Positions 1 through 8,180 of a DNA stretch of 9,212 nt are shown here, piece after piece. The DNA is taken from contig JAJXWL010000057.1 in NCBI GenBank assembly GCA_021781625.1, positions 1 to 9,212 on the forward strand, read 5' to 3'. Numbering within the stretch: the first letter of the stretch is position 1; the number at the start of each line of letters is the position of its first letter. The notes beneath the pieces were generated by a model. That model was not told the DNA's origin. It made no database searches and saw only the letters and a program-made list of their open reading frames with translations. The stretch is from a bacterium. GTDB taxonomy: Bacteria; Spirochaetota; Spirochaetia; JABEVK01. The position numbers were made by a program, and so were the translations under genes.

Positions 1-244
1 TGGGTACGATGTTAATAATGGCGGCAGTAAGAATCTTTACGAAACCATGCAGTTCTTGTCCCAAAACAACGTCATGACGGTGTTTCAGACCTCGGTAAGC
101 TTTCAGATTCCTGTACCGATGGGGAACTCGCTGTTGACCCCGTATGTCAAAGTTTTGGGCGAATGGTTCACGAACCGCGGCACCGTCATCGGGGATAATG
201 GGTTTACGGCGTACGTGACCCTGGGCGGGACATGGGATTTCTAG
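1..244 (+). CDS. Outer-membrane beta-barrel protein, C-terminal fragment
   Basis: The open frame enters from the left edge (first full codon at position 2) and ends at TAG 242-244, giving the last 80 residues. The visible part has amphipathic stretches alternating polar and apolar residues (TVFQTSVSFQIPV, LTPYVKVLGEWF, FTAYVTLGGTWDF) joined by Gly/Asn-rich turns, as in the last strands of a barrel. The protein ends in an aromatic-rich strand with a terminal Phe (GGTWDF), the known C-terminal signature recognised by the BAM assembly machinery. It is therefore most likely inserted in the outer membrane. The internal ATG at 47 is not the real start, because the frame stays open to the edge. Family and substrate cannot be told from this fragment. 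The next gene overlaps its last 13 nt. Confidence 0.7.
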   Translation, partial: GYDVNNGGSKNLYETMQFLSQNNVMTVFQTSVSFQIPVPMGNSLLTPYVKVLGEWFTNRGTVIGDNGFTAYVTLGGTWDF

Positions 245-918
245 ACCGAAGACAAAGACGAAGCCGAGACCGGAGCTGTAGCTGGTGCCGGCGGCTGAGC
301 TTAGCACTGGGCCTATTGGTCTTGAGTAGTACGTTATGGGGACAAACGCTTCAGGGGATTTTCGCGCCGTATGACGGGACCGCGAGTACTCAGGTTCTGA
401 GTCGACACAGTATAGGTCAACTGCTGGCCTGGGCGGCGGCGAAGGGCGCTAATGTCTTTGATTTGCTGGATGAGGCAGGTTTAGCCCTGCAAAGCCAGGG
501 TCTTCGTTTAACTGTTCGGGGCAACGATTTGCGTGCCGAAGTTGACGGGAGTTACAATCTGGGCGGACCACGTGTCGACGCCCTCTTCCCTCTTGCCACC
601 CTAGATCGCTTAACCTTGGGTGGAGGGGACGGAAAACCAGCGGTGGAGGTATTTCTCACCGAGCCGCATTCCGGCTTTTTAGAATTGGGGAACTTTGCCC
701 TTCAAACCCACTATGGCTTTTGGACCTTAGGCCCGAAAAGCCTCGACCATGCCTTTGGCGTTAAGGTCAGCGAAGGCTGGTGGACTTTTGACTTGGCCTA
801 CGTAGCTCGGGTCCCTGATCCCACGGGTAAGGGGAGCCCGAACTTTATTGCCATCCATTTAAAAGACTTTCCCAAACCCAAGCAGTGGTGGATTGCCCCC
901 ATTCAACGCTTGCCTTAG
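232..918 (+). CDS. Exported hypothetical protein with Arg-rich leader
   Basis: I do not recognise a family for this 228-residue protein. It begins with a basic N-region (about residues 1-21, eight Arg plus two Cys), followed by a hydrophobic core (LSLALGLLVLSSTLWG, 22-37) and a plausible signal peptidase site at G37|Q38. The A|Q and G|Q type matches the other exported proteins of this window. The mature part is Gly-rich and mixed in character, with beta-like stretches (LRLTVRGNDLRAEVDGSYNL, 91-110) and a Trp/aromatic-rich second half (YGFWTLG, GWWTFDLAYVARV, KQWW). A periplasmic or surface location is inferred. ATG 232 is the only Met in the frame, is preceded by GGGCGGGA, and overlaps the stop of the upstream barrel gene by 13 nt, suggesting translational coupling. 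The N-region is long for a signal peptide, so a downstream TTG start (near 316) is possible. Confidence 0.7.
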   Translation: MGFLDRRQRRSRDRSCSWCRRLSLALGLLVLSSTLWGQTLQGIFAPYDGTASTQVLSRHSIGQLLAWAAAKGANVFDLLDEAGLALQSQGLRLTVRGNDLRAEVDGSYNLGGPRVDALFPLATLDRLTLGGGDGKPAVEVFLTEPHSGFLELGNFALQTHYGFWTLGPKSLDHAFGVKVSEGWWTFDLAYVARVPDPTGKGSPNFIAIHLKDFPKPKQWWIAPIQRLP

Positions 919-922
919 GGCC

Positions 923-947
923 CAGGGTCAGGGTTCAGGTCATCAGG
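923..947. repeat. Short degenerate direct repeat (CAGG x4) between convergent genes
   Basis: The 36-bp gap between the plus-strand gene ending at 918 and the minus-strand gene ending at 955 holds four CAGG units, at 923, 929, 936 and 944, as variants of CAGGGTC/CAGGGTT. There is no inverted symmetry giving a stable hairpin, and only a short run of four T follows on the plus strand, so it is not a convincing terminator. It may be simple-sequence drift. Confidence 0.3.
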
Positions 948-954
948 CTTTTAC

Positions 955-2088
955 TTAGTTGAGGGCTTGTTGCCAGACCCGGCGAGTTTTGGCGAACATG
1001 GCGTCAAAGGTAAACTCGGCTTCATAGCGTTTGCGGCCTGCTTGTCCTTGACGCTGGCCTAAAGCTGGGTCTTCCCAAAAGGTTCTTAGGGCTTTGGCCA
1101 AGGCTTCGGGGTCTCGGGGAGGCACAATCCACCCGGTTTCCCCCTCGACGACGGCTTCGCGAACCCCGCCGACTTCCGAACAAACCACCGGTAAACTGGC
1201 CCGCATGGCTTCTAAGATGGAACGAGGAAAGCCTTCCCATAAGCTGGCCAAGACAAACACATCGCTGGCTTCGAGCCTTTGGGGCACATCCATCACTTGC
1301 CCAGCAAAGAATACCCGATTGTCCCAGCCCCATGCCCTGACCTTTTGACGTACTGCCTCGAGCAAGGGGCCATCTCCGACCAACTGCAACGTCCAAGGAT
1401 AGCTTTCCAGCTGTTTTAACGCGGCTAAAAGCGTTTCATGATCTTTTTGCGGCTGAAAGCGTGCGGTCATGATGAGGGCCAGCGGTTTAACTGCCTTTCT
1501 AGGTTGGTCGGATAACCTAGCCGGAGCGTCTCGCCAAGGCATTCCATTATGGACCAAAACAATCTTAGAGGGGGTACCCAGCCGAGCCTTGAGCGCCAAA
1601 GCTCTATCGTACGCCGACACACAAATCAAACGGCGGGACAGCCGGGCGAGGACGACTTCCAACGCTAAAACAGCTAGCTTTTGCCAAGCGGGGATCCCCT
1701 CGGCAAATTGCCAGCCGTGGGCTGTAAATAAAACGGGGATTCTGTGCAAAAAGGCCGCGACTCGGGCTACCAGACCGGCCTTAGCCGTATGTGCAGACAC
1801 CAGCTCCGGTTGAAACTTACGCAGGACCCTTCCCAGCTCGGAAATAGCAAAAACATCGGCCAAGGGGTTAATGGAACGTTTCAACGAAGGGACAAGAAAA
1901 TAGGGAATACTGGGTCCCAGCTCATCTTGAAGGGCCCCCGCCGTCCCTGACGCCACGGCCACTCTCACCCCTTCGGACACCAAGCGCCGGCACAGGTCAC
2001 GGACATGAATTTGGGCACCGCCAATCGAGTCGCCTCGGGTAATGACAAATAAAAGCGAACGGGGGCTGTTCTGGTTTTCAGTAGGCAT
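955..2088 (-). CDS. Glycosyltransferase family 4 (GT-B, retaining)
   Basis: This 377-residue protein has the size and two-domain layout of GT4 enzymes, which move a sugar from a nucleotide donor to a growing lipid-linked glycan at the cytoplasmic face of the inner membrane. The N-terminal acceptor domain opens with the Gly-rich loop ITRGDSIGGAQIHVRDL (16-32), typical of this subgroup, and carries an AHGW loop (123-126). The C-terminal donor domain has TARFQPQKDHETLL (208-221), with Arg210 and Lys215 as likely phosphate-binding residues. It also has VGDGP (237-241) and the E-x7-E motif, E285-GFPRSIL-E293, that binds the donor nucleotide sugar. Its ATG overlaps the last 11 nt of the phosphotransferase gene, so translation is probably coupled and the two act in one pathway. 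The sugar specificity cannot be read from sequence. It is the last gene of the minus-strand run, and the next genes face it. Confidence 0.93.
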   Translation of the reverse strand: MPTENQNSPRSLLFVITRGDSIGGAQIHVRDLCRRLVSEGVRVAVASGTAGALQDELGPSIPYFLVPSLKRSINPLADVFAISELGRVLRKFQPELVSAHTAKAGLVARVAAFLHRIPVLFTAHGWQFAEGIPAWQKLAVLALEVVLARLSRRLICVSAYDRALALKARLGTPSKIVLVHNGMPWRDAPARLSDQPRKAVKPLALIMTARFQPQKDHETLLAALKQLESYPWTLQLVGDGPLLEAVRQKVRAWGWDNRVFFAGQVMDVPQRLEASDVFVLASLWEGFPRSILEAMRASLPVVCSEVGGVREAVVEGETGWIVPPRDPEALAKALRTFWEDPALGQRQGQAGRKRYEAEFTFDAMFAKTRRVWQQALN

Positions 2089-3484
2089 TTTTACTAAAGA
2101 TTCCCTTGAAGGGGGTCAAAAGCACAATTTTCAAATCTAAAAAAATCGACCAGTTCTCGATGTAGTAGATATCGGCATCAATGCGGTCTTGAATCGAAGT
2201 ATCACCACGAAAGCCGTTGATTTGTGCCCAGCCGGTTAACCCCGCTTTGACGGCATGGCGTCGTTTAAAGTACGGATACCGGGTTTTAAACTGCTCGACA
2301 TAGTAAGGCCGTTCGGGCCGAGGTCCCACGACTGACATCTGCCCCAGCAGAATATTCAAAAACTGGGGGATCTCATCCAGGGAAGTTTTTCGCAAAATGC
2401 GACCGATGGCCGTGACCCGAGGGTCATTTTTGGTGGTCCAAACGGTAGCCGAGGCCTGAGCGTCCTGCACCTTCATCGTGCGGAACTTCAGCATTTTAAA
2501 CACCTTATTGTCTAAACCGACCCGCTCTTGCAGAAAGAACACCGGCCCCTTCGAGGTCGCTTTGACCAACAGCGCGACCACGAGGAAGATGGGCGAGAAG
2601 ACCAATAAAAACACCAACGAAAACACGATGTCAAAGGTTCGCTTAAGGACCCGATTAACCCCAGATCTCGCGGGAATATCGCGGATGGTCAGTACCGGCA
2701 AGCCATCATAGTTCTCAATACTTCCGTTGACGGTAATCAAATCACTGTAACTGGGAACAACTTGGAGGTGAATCCCTTGATTGTCACACAGATTCAGGAC
2801 CTTCTTGAGGTTTTGATGATTATCGCTATGTCCTGCGTACAACACATAAGTTGGCTTCAGCCGTTCGGTAATCGCCTCTAGCTCTTCGACGGAGCCAAGG
2901 ACAGCTTCCCCCATCGCTTGCACGTCTTCGCTGAGGTCCCCCTCTTCCAGGACAAACCCTGTCACCTTCAGCCCAAAGAGACGGTTTCGTTCGATGATTT
3001 CGGCAGCCTTTCTTGCTGCAGGACCCGCACCGACGATGATCACCTCGCGAAGGTCACGTCCGGTATTGCGGCGTCCCAGTACCAACTTACGAAACAGGGA
3101 ATGTCCAATCAGGGTCAGCACCACCTCGCTGACGAAGTACAACAAAGGCAATAAACGAGAAACTTCATAAATATGCAGGTAGTACAAAATCGCGAAGCTG
3201 AAAAACAAGTTCAGTCCAGCCCCGCCCAAGACGGCACCCACTTCGTCGAGCGACGACAAAAAGCGGCGCGGGGTATATAAGTTGAGACCCGAGTAAACGA
3301 CCACCTGCGCCAGAATCAAAATGCCCCCAAACAGAGCATACGACAGCTTATCGAGGGTTGCATAATCGTTGGGGTACATCACAAAAAAGCGAATCGAAAA
3401 CGCAACGGTAAACGCTAAAGACGCGAGCAAAACGTCCAAAAAGAGAAAAGAGAATTTGATTTCTTCGGTTCGCTCGCGAAACAT
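2078..3484 (-). CDS. WcaJ-like polyprenyl glycosylphosphotransferase (PHPT)
   Basis: This enzyme starts an exopolysaccharide repeat unit by transferring a hexose-1-phosphate from UDP-sugar to undecaprenyl phosphate at the inner membrane. From the start at 3484 it is 468 residues, the usual length for two-part WcaJ-type proteins. Order: four or five N-terminal membrane segments (about 11-135); a Rossmann-like CoA_binding_3 domain with VGAGPA (151-156); and a C-terminal Bac_transf domain from about 280. That domain has a re-entrant helix with Asp285 and the Ser-Pro break (297-298), KFRTM (333-337), the catalytic Asp-Glu pair in SLDEIPQ (D370, E371) and GPRPE (387-391). I chose the ATG at 3484, which shares its A with the metK stop (TAATG), over one 48 nt upstream that would put a basic leader inside metK. 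WcaJ homologues use UDP-glucose; the sugar here is inferred. Confidence 0.94.
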   Translation of the reverse strand: MFRERTEEIKFSFLFLDVLLASLAFTVAFSIRFFVMYPNDYATLDKLSYALFGGILILAQVVVYSGLNLYTPRRFLSSLDEVGAVLGGAGLNLFFSFAILYYLHIYEVSRLLPLLYFVSEVVLTLIGHSLFRKLVLGRRNTGRDLREVIIVGAGPAARKAAEIIERNRLFGLKVTGFVLEEGDLSEDVQAMGEAVLGSVEELEAITERLKPTYVLYAGHSDNHQNLKKVLNLCDNQGIHLQVVPSYSDLITVNGSIENYDGLPVLTIRDIPARSGVNRVLKRTFDIVFSLVFLLVFSPIFLVVALLVKATSKGPVFFLQERVGLDNKVFKMLKFRTMKVQDAQASATVWTTKNDPRVTAIGRILRKTSLDEIPQFLNILLGQMSVVGPRPERPYYVEQFKTRYPYFKRRHAVKAGLTGWAQINGFRGDTSIQDRIDADIYYIENWSIFLDLKIVLLTPFKGIFSKNAY

Positions 3485-4641
3485 TATAGAACGGCCTTTT
3501 TTAACTCTTCGACTTTGTCGGTTTTTTCCCACGGAAAATCCGCGCGGCCAAAATGCCCATACGCGGCTGTGGCCAAATAGATAGGACGAAGCAAGTTCAA
3601 GGTTTTGATAATTCCCGCTGGACTAAAGTCGAAGGTCTTTTCGACGGCAGCGGCAATTTTCTCTTCGGGGACAATCCCGGTCCCATAGGTATCGACCATG
3701 ATCGAGACGGGAAATGGGACGCCGATCGCATAGCTGACTTGAATCTCACAGCGTTGAGCCAAACCAGAGGCGACGACATTTTTCGCGGCGTAACGCGCCA
3801 TATAAGCCGCCGAACGGTCCACTTTACTGGGGTCTTTGCCTGAAAAAGCTCCCCCACCATGACGGCCCATACCGCCATAGGTATCGACGATAATCTTACG
3901 GCCGGTTAACCCGGCATCTCCGTGAGGTCCCCCGATGACAAAACGCCCGGTCGGGTTCACGAAGTACTTGGTTTTGTCGTCGAGAAGCCCCGTGGGTTCC
4001 AACACGTGTTTGACCACTTTCTGAATGAGCTGGTCTTGAATTTCCGCGTGACTGACCGTCTCGTCGTGCTGATGACTCAACACAATCGTGTCGATGCGCT
4101 TGGGCACACCGTCTTCGTACTGAATGGTCACCTGACTTTTGGCGTCTGGTCTGAGCCACGGAATACCACCCTGCTTGCGGAGGTGCGACGCATAGCGCAG
4201 CAGTTCATGGGCGTAGGTGATGGGGGCCGGCATCAGTTGAGGGGTCTCGTTACAAGCGAACCCAAACATCATACCCTGGTCACCAGCACCTTGCTGTCCC
4301 TTAAACATGCCCTCCCCCGACACACCTTGAGAGATATCTGGGCTTTGAGAATGGATCGCGTTCAGGACGTTCATGGACTTATAGTCGATGCCATAATCCG
4401 GGTCGTCATACCCAATGCGTTTGACCACACCGCGAACAATATCTTGTAAATCCACGTAAGTTTTGGTGGTAATCTCGCCACCTACCAGCACTAAGCCCGT
4501 GGTGGTGAAGGTCTCACAAGCGACACGGGCCAGGGGGTCTTCTGTTAAGCAAGCGTCCAGTACGGCATCGGACACTTGATCGGCCAATTTATCCGGGTGT
4601 CCCTCGGACACAGACTCCGAGGTAAATAGGTATTTTCTCAT
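3484..4641 (-). CDS. metK: S-adenosylmethionine synthetase
   Basis: This cytoplasmic enzyme makes S-adenosylmethionine from methionine and ATP, releasing phosphate and pyrophosphate; it needs Mg2+ and K+. The 385-residue protein is full length for bacterial MetK. The N-terminal ATP-binding segment [15 protein letters not shown] (8-22) holds His15 and Asp17. Family signature 1, GAGDQG, is at 118-123, and the phosphate-loop signature 2, GGGAFSGKD, at 262-270 with following DRSAAYMAR. The C-terminus ends in the usual GHFGR (362-366) region. No key residue is missing. The ATG at 4641 lacks a recognisable Shine-Dalgarno but lies just below a promoter-like element. Its stop overlaps the next start (TAATG), tying it to the PHPT gene. 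Being among glycan genes is unusual for a housekeeping enzyme. Confidence 0.98.
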   Translation of the reverse strand: MRKYLFTSESVSEGHPDKLADQVSDAVLDACLTEDPLARVACETFTTTGLVLVGGEITTKTYVDLQDIVRGVVKRIGYDDPDYGIDYKSMNVLNAIHSQSPDISQGVSGEGMFKGQQGAGDQGMMFGFACNETPQLMPAPITYAHELLRYASHLRKQGGIPWLRPDAKSQVTIQYEDGVPKRIDTIVLSHQHDETVSHAEIQDQLIQKVVKHVLEPTGLLDDKTKYFVNPTGRFVIGGPHGDAGLTGRKIIVDTYGGMGRHGGGAFSGKDPSKVDRSAAYMARYAAKNVVASGLAQRCEIQVSYAIGVPFPVSIMVDTYGTGIVPEEKIAAAVEKTFDFSPAGIIKTLNLLRPIYLATAAYGHFGRADFPWEKTDKVEELKKAVL

Positions 4642-4647
4642 GTGCTT

Positions 4648-4676
4648 AGTATGCCCACAGAGGGCTTATCGGTCAA
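4648..4676 (-). promoter_or_regulatory. Candidate sigma-70 promoter for metK (leaderless?)
   Basis: On the minus strand the 52-bp gap upstream of metK contains TTGACC (4671-4676; 5 of 6 to the -35 consensus), exactly 17 bp, then CATACT (4648-4653; 4 of 6 to the -10 consensus). Only 6 nt separate this -10 box from the metK ATG, so transcription would begin at or within a base or two of the A of the start codon. A small inverted repeat (GCCC/GGGC, 5-nt loop, 4653-4665) lies in the spacer and could be an operator or chance. This rests on pattern matching alone. Confidence 0.45.
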
Positions 4677-4693
4677 ACACCAAACCCAACGGG

Positions 4694-5503
4694 TTAAACG
4701 GCGTTATTTTGTTGGGATTGCTTGAAATCGCGTACCAGATCAGCGGCCGAAACGGCTTGCCACCAGCCCTCGGTTCGCGCCCCAAAAGCCGCCAACCGAC
4801 GAAGTAAGTTCTCGGAATGCTGAGAATGGCATTTCGAGGTGATGGTCATGTGGGCCAACACCCCGTCACGACGGCATTTGTCGGCAAGATCAACCAACCC
4901 TTTGCCGCTTCGACCATTGGGTTCAAGCCAAATTTCGGTAGGGAAAAGGCAACGAACCAACTTGCCAGGTAAAGTGGGGAGTTTTCTAAGATCCATAATC
5001 AATTCGTGCTGAGCCACAGTCCGCACCGTAACCGGGACTTCTAGTACGCCTTGCGGCGTCATGTAGACTTTTTCGGAATAGGTGGAGTAATCAGCCTTAC
5101 CGTGTTTGGTGTCCCAGGCGACATGAGGCGTCACGGTCACATCCACCTTGACGCCGTTTTTGGCCAAGGCCGCATAGAGGGCCTCGTCCACACACCAATC
5201 TGCGGCCCGGTGTACCAAAGGTTTTGCCCCCGACAGGCGCTCTACGGCATCGGCTAAAAACGCAATTTGTTCCTCAATGTTTGCCCCCGGAACGCCATCC
5301 CCTGAAATGAGCCCGATTTCGGCGCCTGAAGCTTCTTTAGACTTTAGAACCTCGTCGATCAAGCCTGCATCCTGTAATTCTGTCCAGGACATCAGCCAGA
5401 CGGGCTTCCACCCAGCTTTAGAAGCTACGCGCTGAACCTTTGCGGCTTCGCTCGTTGTCCAACCTCGAATGTCGATGGTTAAAAAAAACGGAGGCTTTTC
5501 CAT
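4694..5503 (-). CDS. WalW-type polysaccharide deacetylase homologue, probably catalytically inactive
   Basis: This 269-residue cytoplasmic-looking protein (no signal peptide) follows the order of WalW-like NodB-fold deacetylases. The FFLTIDIRGW strand (6-15) stands where TVDVEEW or TFDDG normally sits. EIGLISGDG (62-70) stands where the family has EIGLHLHPW or similar. HRAADW (98-103) matches the RAG motif, VTPHVAW (124-130) the SVTPGVSW motif, and LEVPVTV (154-160) motif 4. HMTITSKCHSQHSENL (218-233) replaces the MMFHSSEL end. The presumed base Asp11 is kept, but its acidic partner is Arg13 and both metal-binding His are replaced by Ile/Gly/Asp residues. A binding or scaffold role is therefore likelier than deacetylation. 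It starts 3 nt after the ugd stop with AGGA 9 nt upstream, so it is co-translated with ugd. Fold assignment is by motif order and is moderately sure. Confidence 0.72.
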   Translation of the reverse strand: MEKPPFFLTIDIRGWTTSEAAKVQRVASKAGWKPVWLMSWTELQDAGLIDEVLKSKEASGAEIGLISGDGVPGANIEEQIAFLADAVERLSGAKPLVHRAADWCVDEALYAALAKNGVKVDVTVTPHVAWDTKHGKADYSTYSEKVYMTPQGVLEVPVTVRTVAQHELIMDLRKLPTLPGKLVRCLFPTEIWLEPNGRSGKGLVDLADKCRRDGVLAHMTITSKCHSQHSENLLRRLAAFGARTEGWWQAVSAADLVRDFKQSQQNNAV

Positions 5504-5506
5504 GGT

Positions 5507-6835
5507 TTATTTTCCTACGCCGATGGCGTAATACTCAAACCCCAGCTCGGCCAACCGAGAAGCGTTGTACTGATTACGCCCGTCAAAAATTACTTTGCTT
5601 GTTAGGCTTTTGGCCAATTCGTCAAAATCGGGACTTCGGAACTCTTTCCATTCTGTCACCAGAATCAAGGCGTCAGACCCGCTGACGGCTTCGTATTTGC
5701 TGTTGCAAAAGGTCAACGCTGGTTCCGAAGGCCAGTAGTGTTTTTTCGCTTCTGAGGCGGCCTTGGGGTCATAGGCTTTGACTTTGGCTCCACGAGAAAT
5801 TAAGTCCTGAATCAAGGTCACAGAAGAAGCTTCGCGCATATCGTCGGTTTCCGGTTTAAAGGCCAGGCCCCACACGGCAAAGGTTTTTCCGGTTAACTTT
5901 TCTCCAAAGCGTTTCACGACCTTGGTCGGCAATACCTTCTTTTGATCACTATTCACGGCTTCGACCGCTGTCAAAATGCGGGGGGAATACCCGACGTCAC
6001 GGGCGGTTTTTTCAAGGGCACGGACATCTTTGGGGAAACAGCTCCCCCCATAACCGCACCCGGGGTAAATAAAGCTATAGCCTATGCGGGCATCCGAGCC
6101 TATGCCCACCCGTACTTTGTTGACATCGGCGCCAACTCGTTCACAGATATTGGCGATTTCGTTCATAAAACTGATCTTGGTGGCGAGCATGGCATTGGCC
6201 GCATACTTGGTCATTTCGGCACTTCGCAGATCCATATCGATAAAGCGGTCGTGACTAAAGGTAAAAGGCTTGTACAATTCCCGCATCAAAGCCAGGGGTT
6301 TCGGGTCATCAGCACCGACCACAACTCGATCAGGTTTCATAAAGTCGTCTATAGCGGCGCCTTCTTTTAAGAATTCTGGGTTCGAGACCACCCAAAAGTC
6401 GAGTGTGACTCCCCGTTTTTGTAAACCTGCCGCGATCGTGGCTTTGACCTTGTCGGCGGTTCCTACCGGTACAGTGGACTTATCCACGACGACCAAAGGG
6501 CGCTTTGCGGCTTCACCGATTTGTTCAGCAACCTTGAGGACGTATTTCAGGTCTGCGCTCCCGTCTGCCCCCATTGGCGTTCCTACCGCGATAAAACAAA
6601 ACTCGGCCTCGGCCAAGGCTTCTTTTAACTCAGTTGTGAACTTTAGGGTTCCTAATCGAGAGTTTTCCATCACCATCTCTTCTAAGCCCGGTTCATAGAT
6701 AGGCACGAGGCCTTTTTTTAGGCCTTCAATCTTACCGGCGTCCACATCAACGCAAGTGACAGTGTTGCCCATTTGTGCGAAACAGGTTCCTGTCACCAAA
6801 CCCACATAGCCGGTGCCCACCATCGCAATCTTCAT
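5507..6835 (-). CDS. ugd: UDP-glucose 6-dehydrogenase
   Basis: This cytoplasmic enzyme oxidises UDP-glucose twice with NAD+ to give UDP-glucuronate, a precursor for acidic surface polysaccharides and for UDP-xylose or UDP-galacturonate. At 442 residues it is full length. The N-terminal NAD domain has GTGYVG (7-12) with the acidic VDVD strand end (29-32). STVPVGT (120-126) and [14 protein letters not shown] (152-165) follow. The catalytic loop [12 protein letters not shown] (259-270) contains nucleophile Cys266, with Lys210 and Asp270 also in place. The C-terminal UDP-binding domain has [15 protein letters not shown] (322-336). The start is supported by AAGGAG 7 nt upstream of the ATG. GDP-mannose and UDP-ManNAc dehydrogenases share the fold, but the close match to the TuaD/Ugd pattern favours UDP-glucose. 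It follows the barrel gene after 31 nt and leads into the glycan genes. Confidence 0.94.
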   Translation of the reverse strand: MKIAMVGTGYVGLVTGTCFAQMGNTVTCVDVDAGKIEGLKKGLVPIYEPGLEEMVMENSRLGTLKFTTELKEALAEAEFCFIAVGTPMGADGSADLKYVLKVAEQIGEAAKRPLVVVDKSTVPVGTADKVKATIAAGLQKRGVTLDFWVVSNPEFLKEGAAIDDFMKPDRVVVGADDPKPLALMRELYKPFTFSHDRFIDMDLRSAEMTKYAANAMLATKISFMNEIANICERVGADVNKVRVGIGSDARIGYSFIYPGCGYGGSCFPKDVRALEKTARDVGYSPRILTAVEAVNSDQKKVLPTKVVKRFGEKLTGKTFAVWGLAFKPETDDMREASSVTLIQDLISRGAKVKAYDPKAASEAKKHYWPSEPALTFCNSKYEAVSGSDALILVTEWKEFRSPDFDELAKSLTSKVIFDGRNQYNASRLAELGFEYYAIGVGK

Positions 6836-6842
6836 GCATTGA

Positions 6843-6848
6843 CTCCTT
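6843..6848 (-). promoter_or_regulatory. Ribosome binding site of ugd
   Basis: AAGGAG on the minus strand lies 7 nt before the ugd ATG at 6835. It decides between that ATG and an out-of-frame ATG 4 nt upstream, because only 6835 opens the full GTGYVG-containing frame. Confidence 0.8.
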
Positions 6849-6866
6849 TTTCTACGAAAGGCCGAC

Positions 6867-8180
6867 TTAAGAGGATTTTGTGCCGGTCTCTCCGTCCAAG
6901 GTAAAGGTCACTTTCAGTGTAAAAGACAAAACCCGGTGTTCGGTCGTATCGGGATTGTCCAATACATACCGTCCGTTATCGGGCCCATAGATGTACACCG
7001 CCGCACCTGAAATTTCCAAATGAGGAATGGTCGTGTTAGACAAGGCCAGAATCATTTGCCCTGAGCCGTCTTTTAAAGCGGTCAACCACGAAAACGTCGG
7101 CTTCAGGTTAATAAAGTTCAAGGCGTCCGAAGCTAGGCCTATCCCAAGGGATTGGTCATTATACCCATAAAAGGTCGTCGGCGTCACGTTAAAACTTTCG
7201 TTGGACCCGCCGCCTCGACCCGAGAACATGTACTCGGCTTCGATTTTTAACCAATTCACGTTACCCCAGTTGAACTCGTGGTAGGCCCCCGCTACGGCAC
7301 TGGGAATCCAATCCCCGTCGGTGGAGGCATGTTCTGCCACCCCTTCGGCAAACCAATCCGTGTCCAAGAAGTACGACTTAAGGTATAAATCCGCTTTATA
7401 CCCCAGCATTTTTTGATAAAAACCAGATACACCCCAGTTAATGGGGCCCAGACTCGATTCCATCATTCCTGCGTCGGCTAAACTGCTGGTCGATGCGGTA
7501 TCTGCCGCTGACACATTATAGAAGGAGTCGTTTTTGATCACGACACCAGTAAGGTTAAAGCCAGACACGGTTGTCACGGCTTTTGCCGCCACCCCATCGG
7601 CGATATCGTTCACGAAGTTTCCGGGGTTAAATAAGCGACCTTGGCCCCAAACTAAGGATTGTCGACCCAACCGAAAAAAAATCTGGTTGTAGAGTGTGTA
7701 GTCCAAAAAGAGTTCTTTGACGGTTAAAGTCGAGAACGTCAGGTTCCCCTGGCTGGGTAAGCTATTGATAAATGGGTTAAAGCTATTGGTTTGATTGGGG
7801 TTGTTGATGGGCTGAGGGTACAGCACATCCAAAGCGGCGTAGGCCCGCACTGTGGGGTCAACGCGAACGTCCGTTCCAAAGGTAAAGTCAAGGGAATTAT
7901 AGGGGGTGCCCACCGCATCTTGGTATGTGTTATCCCAGCCCCCCACGTAGTACCCGCTGGCTTTGACGTTTTCAAAAAACTTCATACTTTGGCCGGTGTA
8001 CAAGTTGGGATTGACACTCTGCCGGGGATTCTTATCCACCTTGTCCGGCGGAGGGTTAGTAAATAAACCATCGATCAGCGACGAATCCGCAGAAGAACTT
8101 TGACTTGTCGAGGGGGAATTTTGAGCCCAAGCTGGCCCCAAGACGAGAGCACTGAGAACAGCTAAAAACAAATACCTCAT
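6867..8180 (-). CDS. Outer-membrane beta-barrel protein, DUF1302/porin-like
   Basis: This 437-residue protein starts with a signal peptide ([19 protein letters not shown], cleavage A19|Q20), followed by a Ser/Thr-rich linker (about 21-35) and a Pro/Asn-rich segment. After that come many amphipathic strands rich in aromatic ends, consistent with an outer-membrane barrel. The stretch [18 protein letters not shown], then [17 protein letters not shown] (157-193), matches the 'R-x-G-R-Q-x-x-x-W-G-x-G-x-x-F-N-P' pattern of DUF1302-like barrels that accompany LolA-like carriers. The last predicted strand ([13 protein letters not shown], 416-428) is followed by a nine-residue polar tail ending in Ser rather than the usual terminal Phe. 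Its ATG overlaps the LolA-like stop (ATGA), so the two are translationally coupled. A role as the outer-membrane partner of the permease and carrier is inferred. Confidence 0.82.
   Translation of the reverse strand: MRYLFLAVLSALVLGPAWAQNSPSTSQSSSADSSLIDGLFTNPPPDKVDKNPRQSVNPNLYTGQSMKFFENVKASGYYVGGWDNTYQDAVGTPYNSLDFTFGTDVRVDPTVRAYAALDVLYPQPINNPNQTNSFNPFINSLPSQGNLTFSTLTVKELFLDYTLYNQIFFRLGRQSLVWGQGRLFNPGNFVNDIADGVAAKAVTTVSGFNLTGVVIKNDSFYNVSAADTASTSSLADAGMMESSLGPINWGVSGFYQKMLGYKADLYLKSYFLDTDWFAEGVAEHASTDGDWIPSAVAGAYHEFNWGNVNWLKIEAEYMFSGRGGGSNESFNVTPTTFYGYNDQSLGIGLASDALNFINLKPTFSWLTALKDGSGQMILALSNTTIPHLEISGAAVYIYGPDNGRYVLDNPDTTEHRVLSFTLKVTFTLDGETGTKSS

Noticed and set aside
1022..1396. 124-residue minus-strand frame inside the GT4 gene
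   Set aside because: It is an alternate frame of the GT4 donor domain, Arg/Gly/Ser-rich with no domain pattern.
3485..3532. Earlier ATG of the PHPT gene adding 16 basic residues
   Set aside because: It would overlap metK by 49 nt, whereas ATG 3484 forms a TAATG junction and begins at the usual WcaJ-like N-terminus.
3922..4449. 175-residue plus-strand open frame antisense to metK
   Set aside because: It is the shadow of a strongly conserved gene and its product shows no recognisable motif or signal.
4642..4693. SAM riboswitch upstream of metK
   Set aside because: The gap is 52 bp, too short for the known SAM aptamer plus expression platform, and no conserved core was seen.
4683..4695. Inverted repeat AACCC/GGGTT at the deacetylase stop as a terminator
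   Set aside because: The stem is only 5 bp and is followed on the minus strand by TGGTGTTTGACC rather than a T-tract.
5942..6698. Two 142-residue plus-strand open frames antisense to ugd
   Set aside because: They overlap one another in different frames opposite an intact Ugd and have no supporting features.
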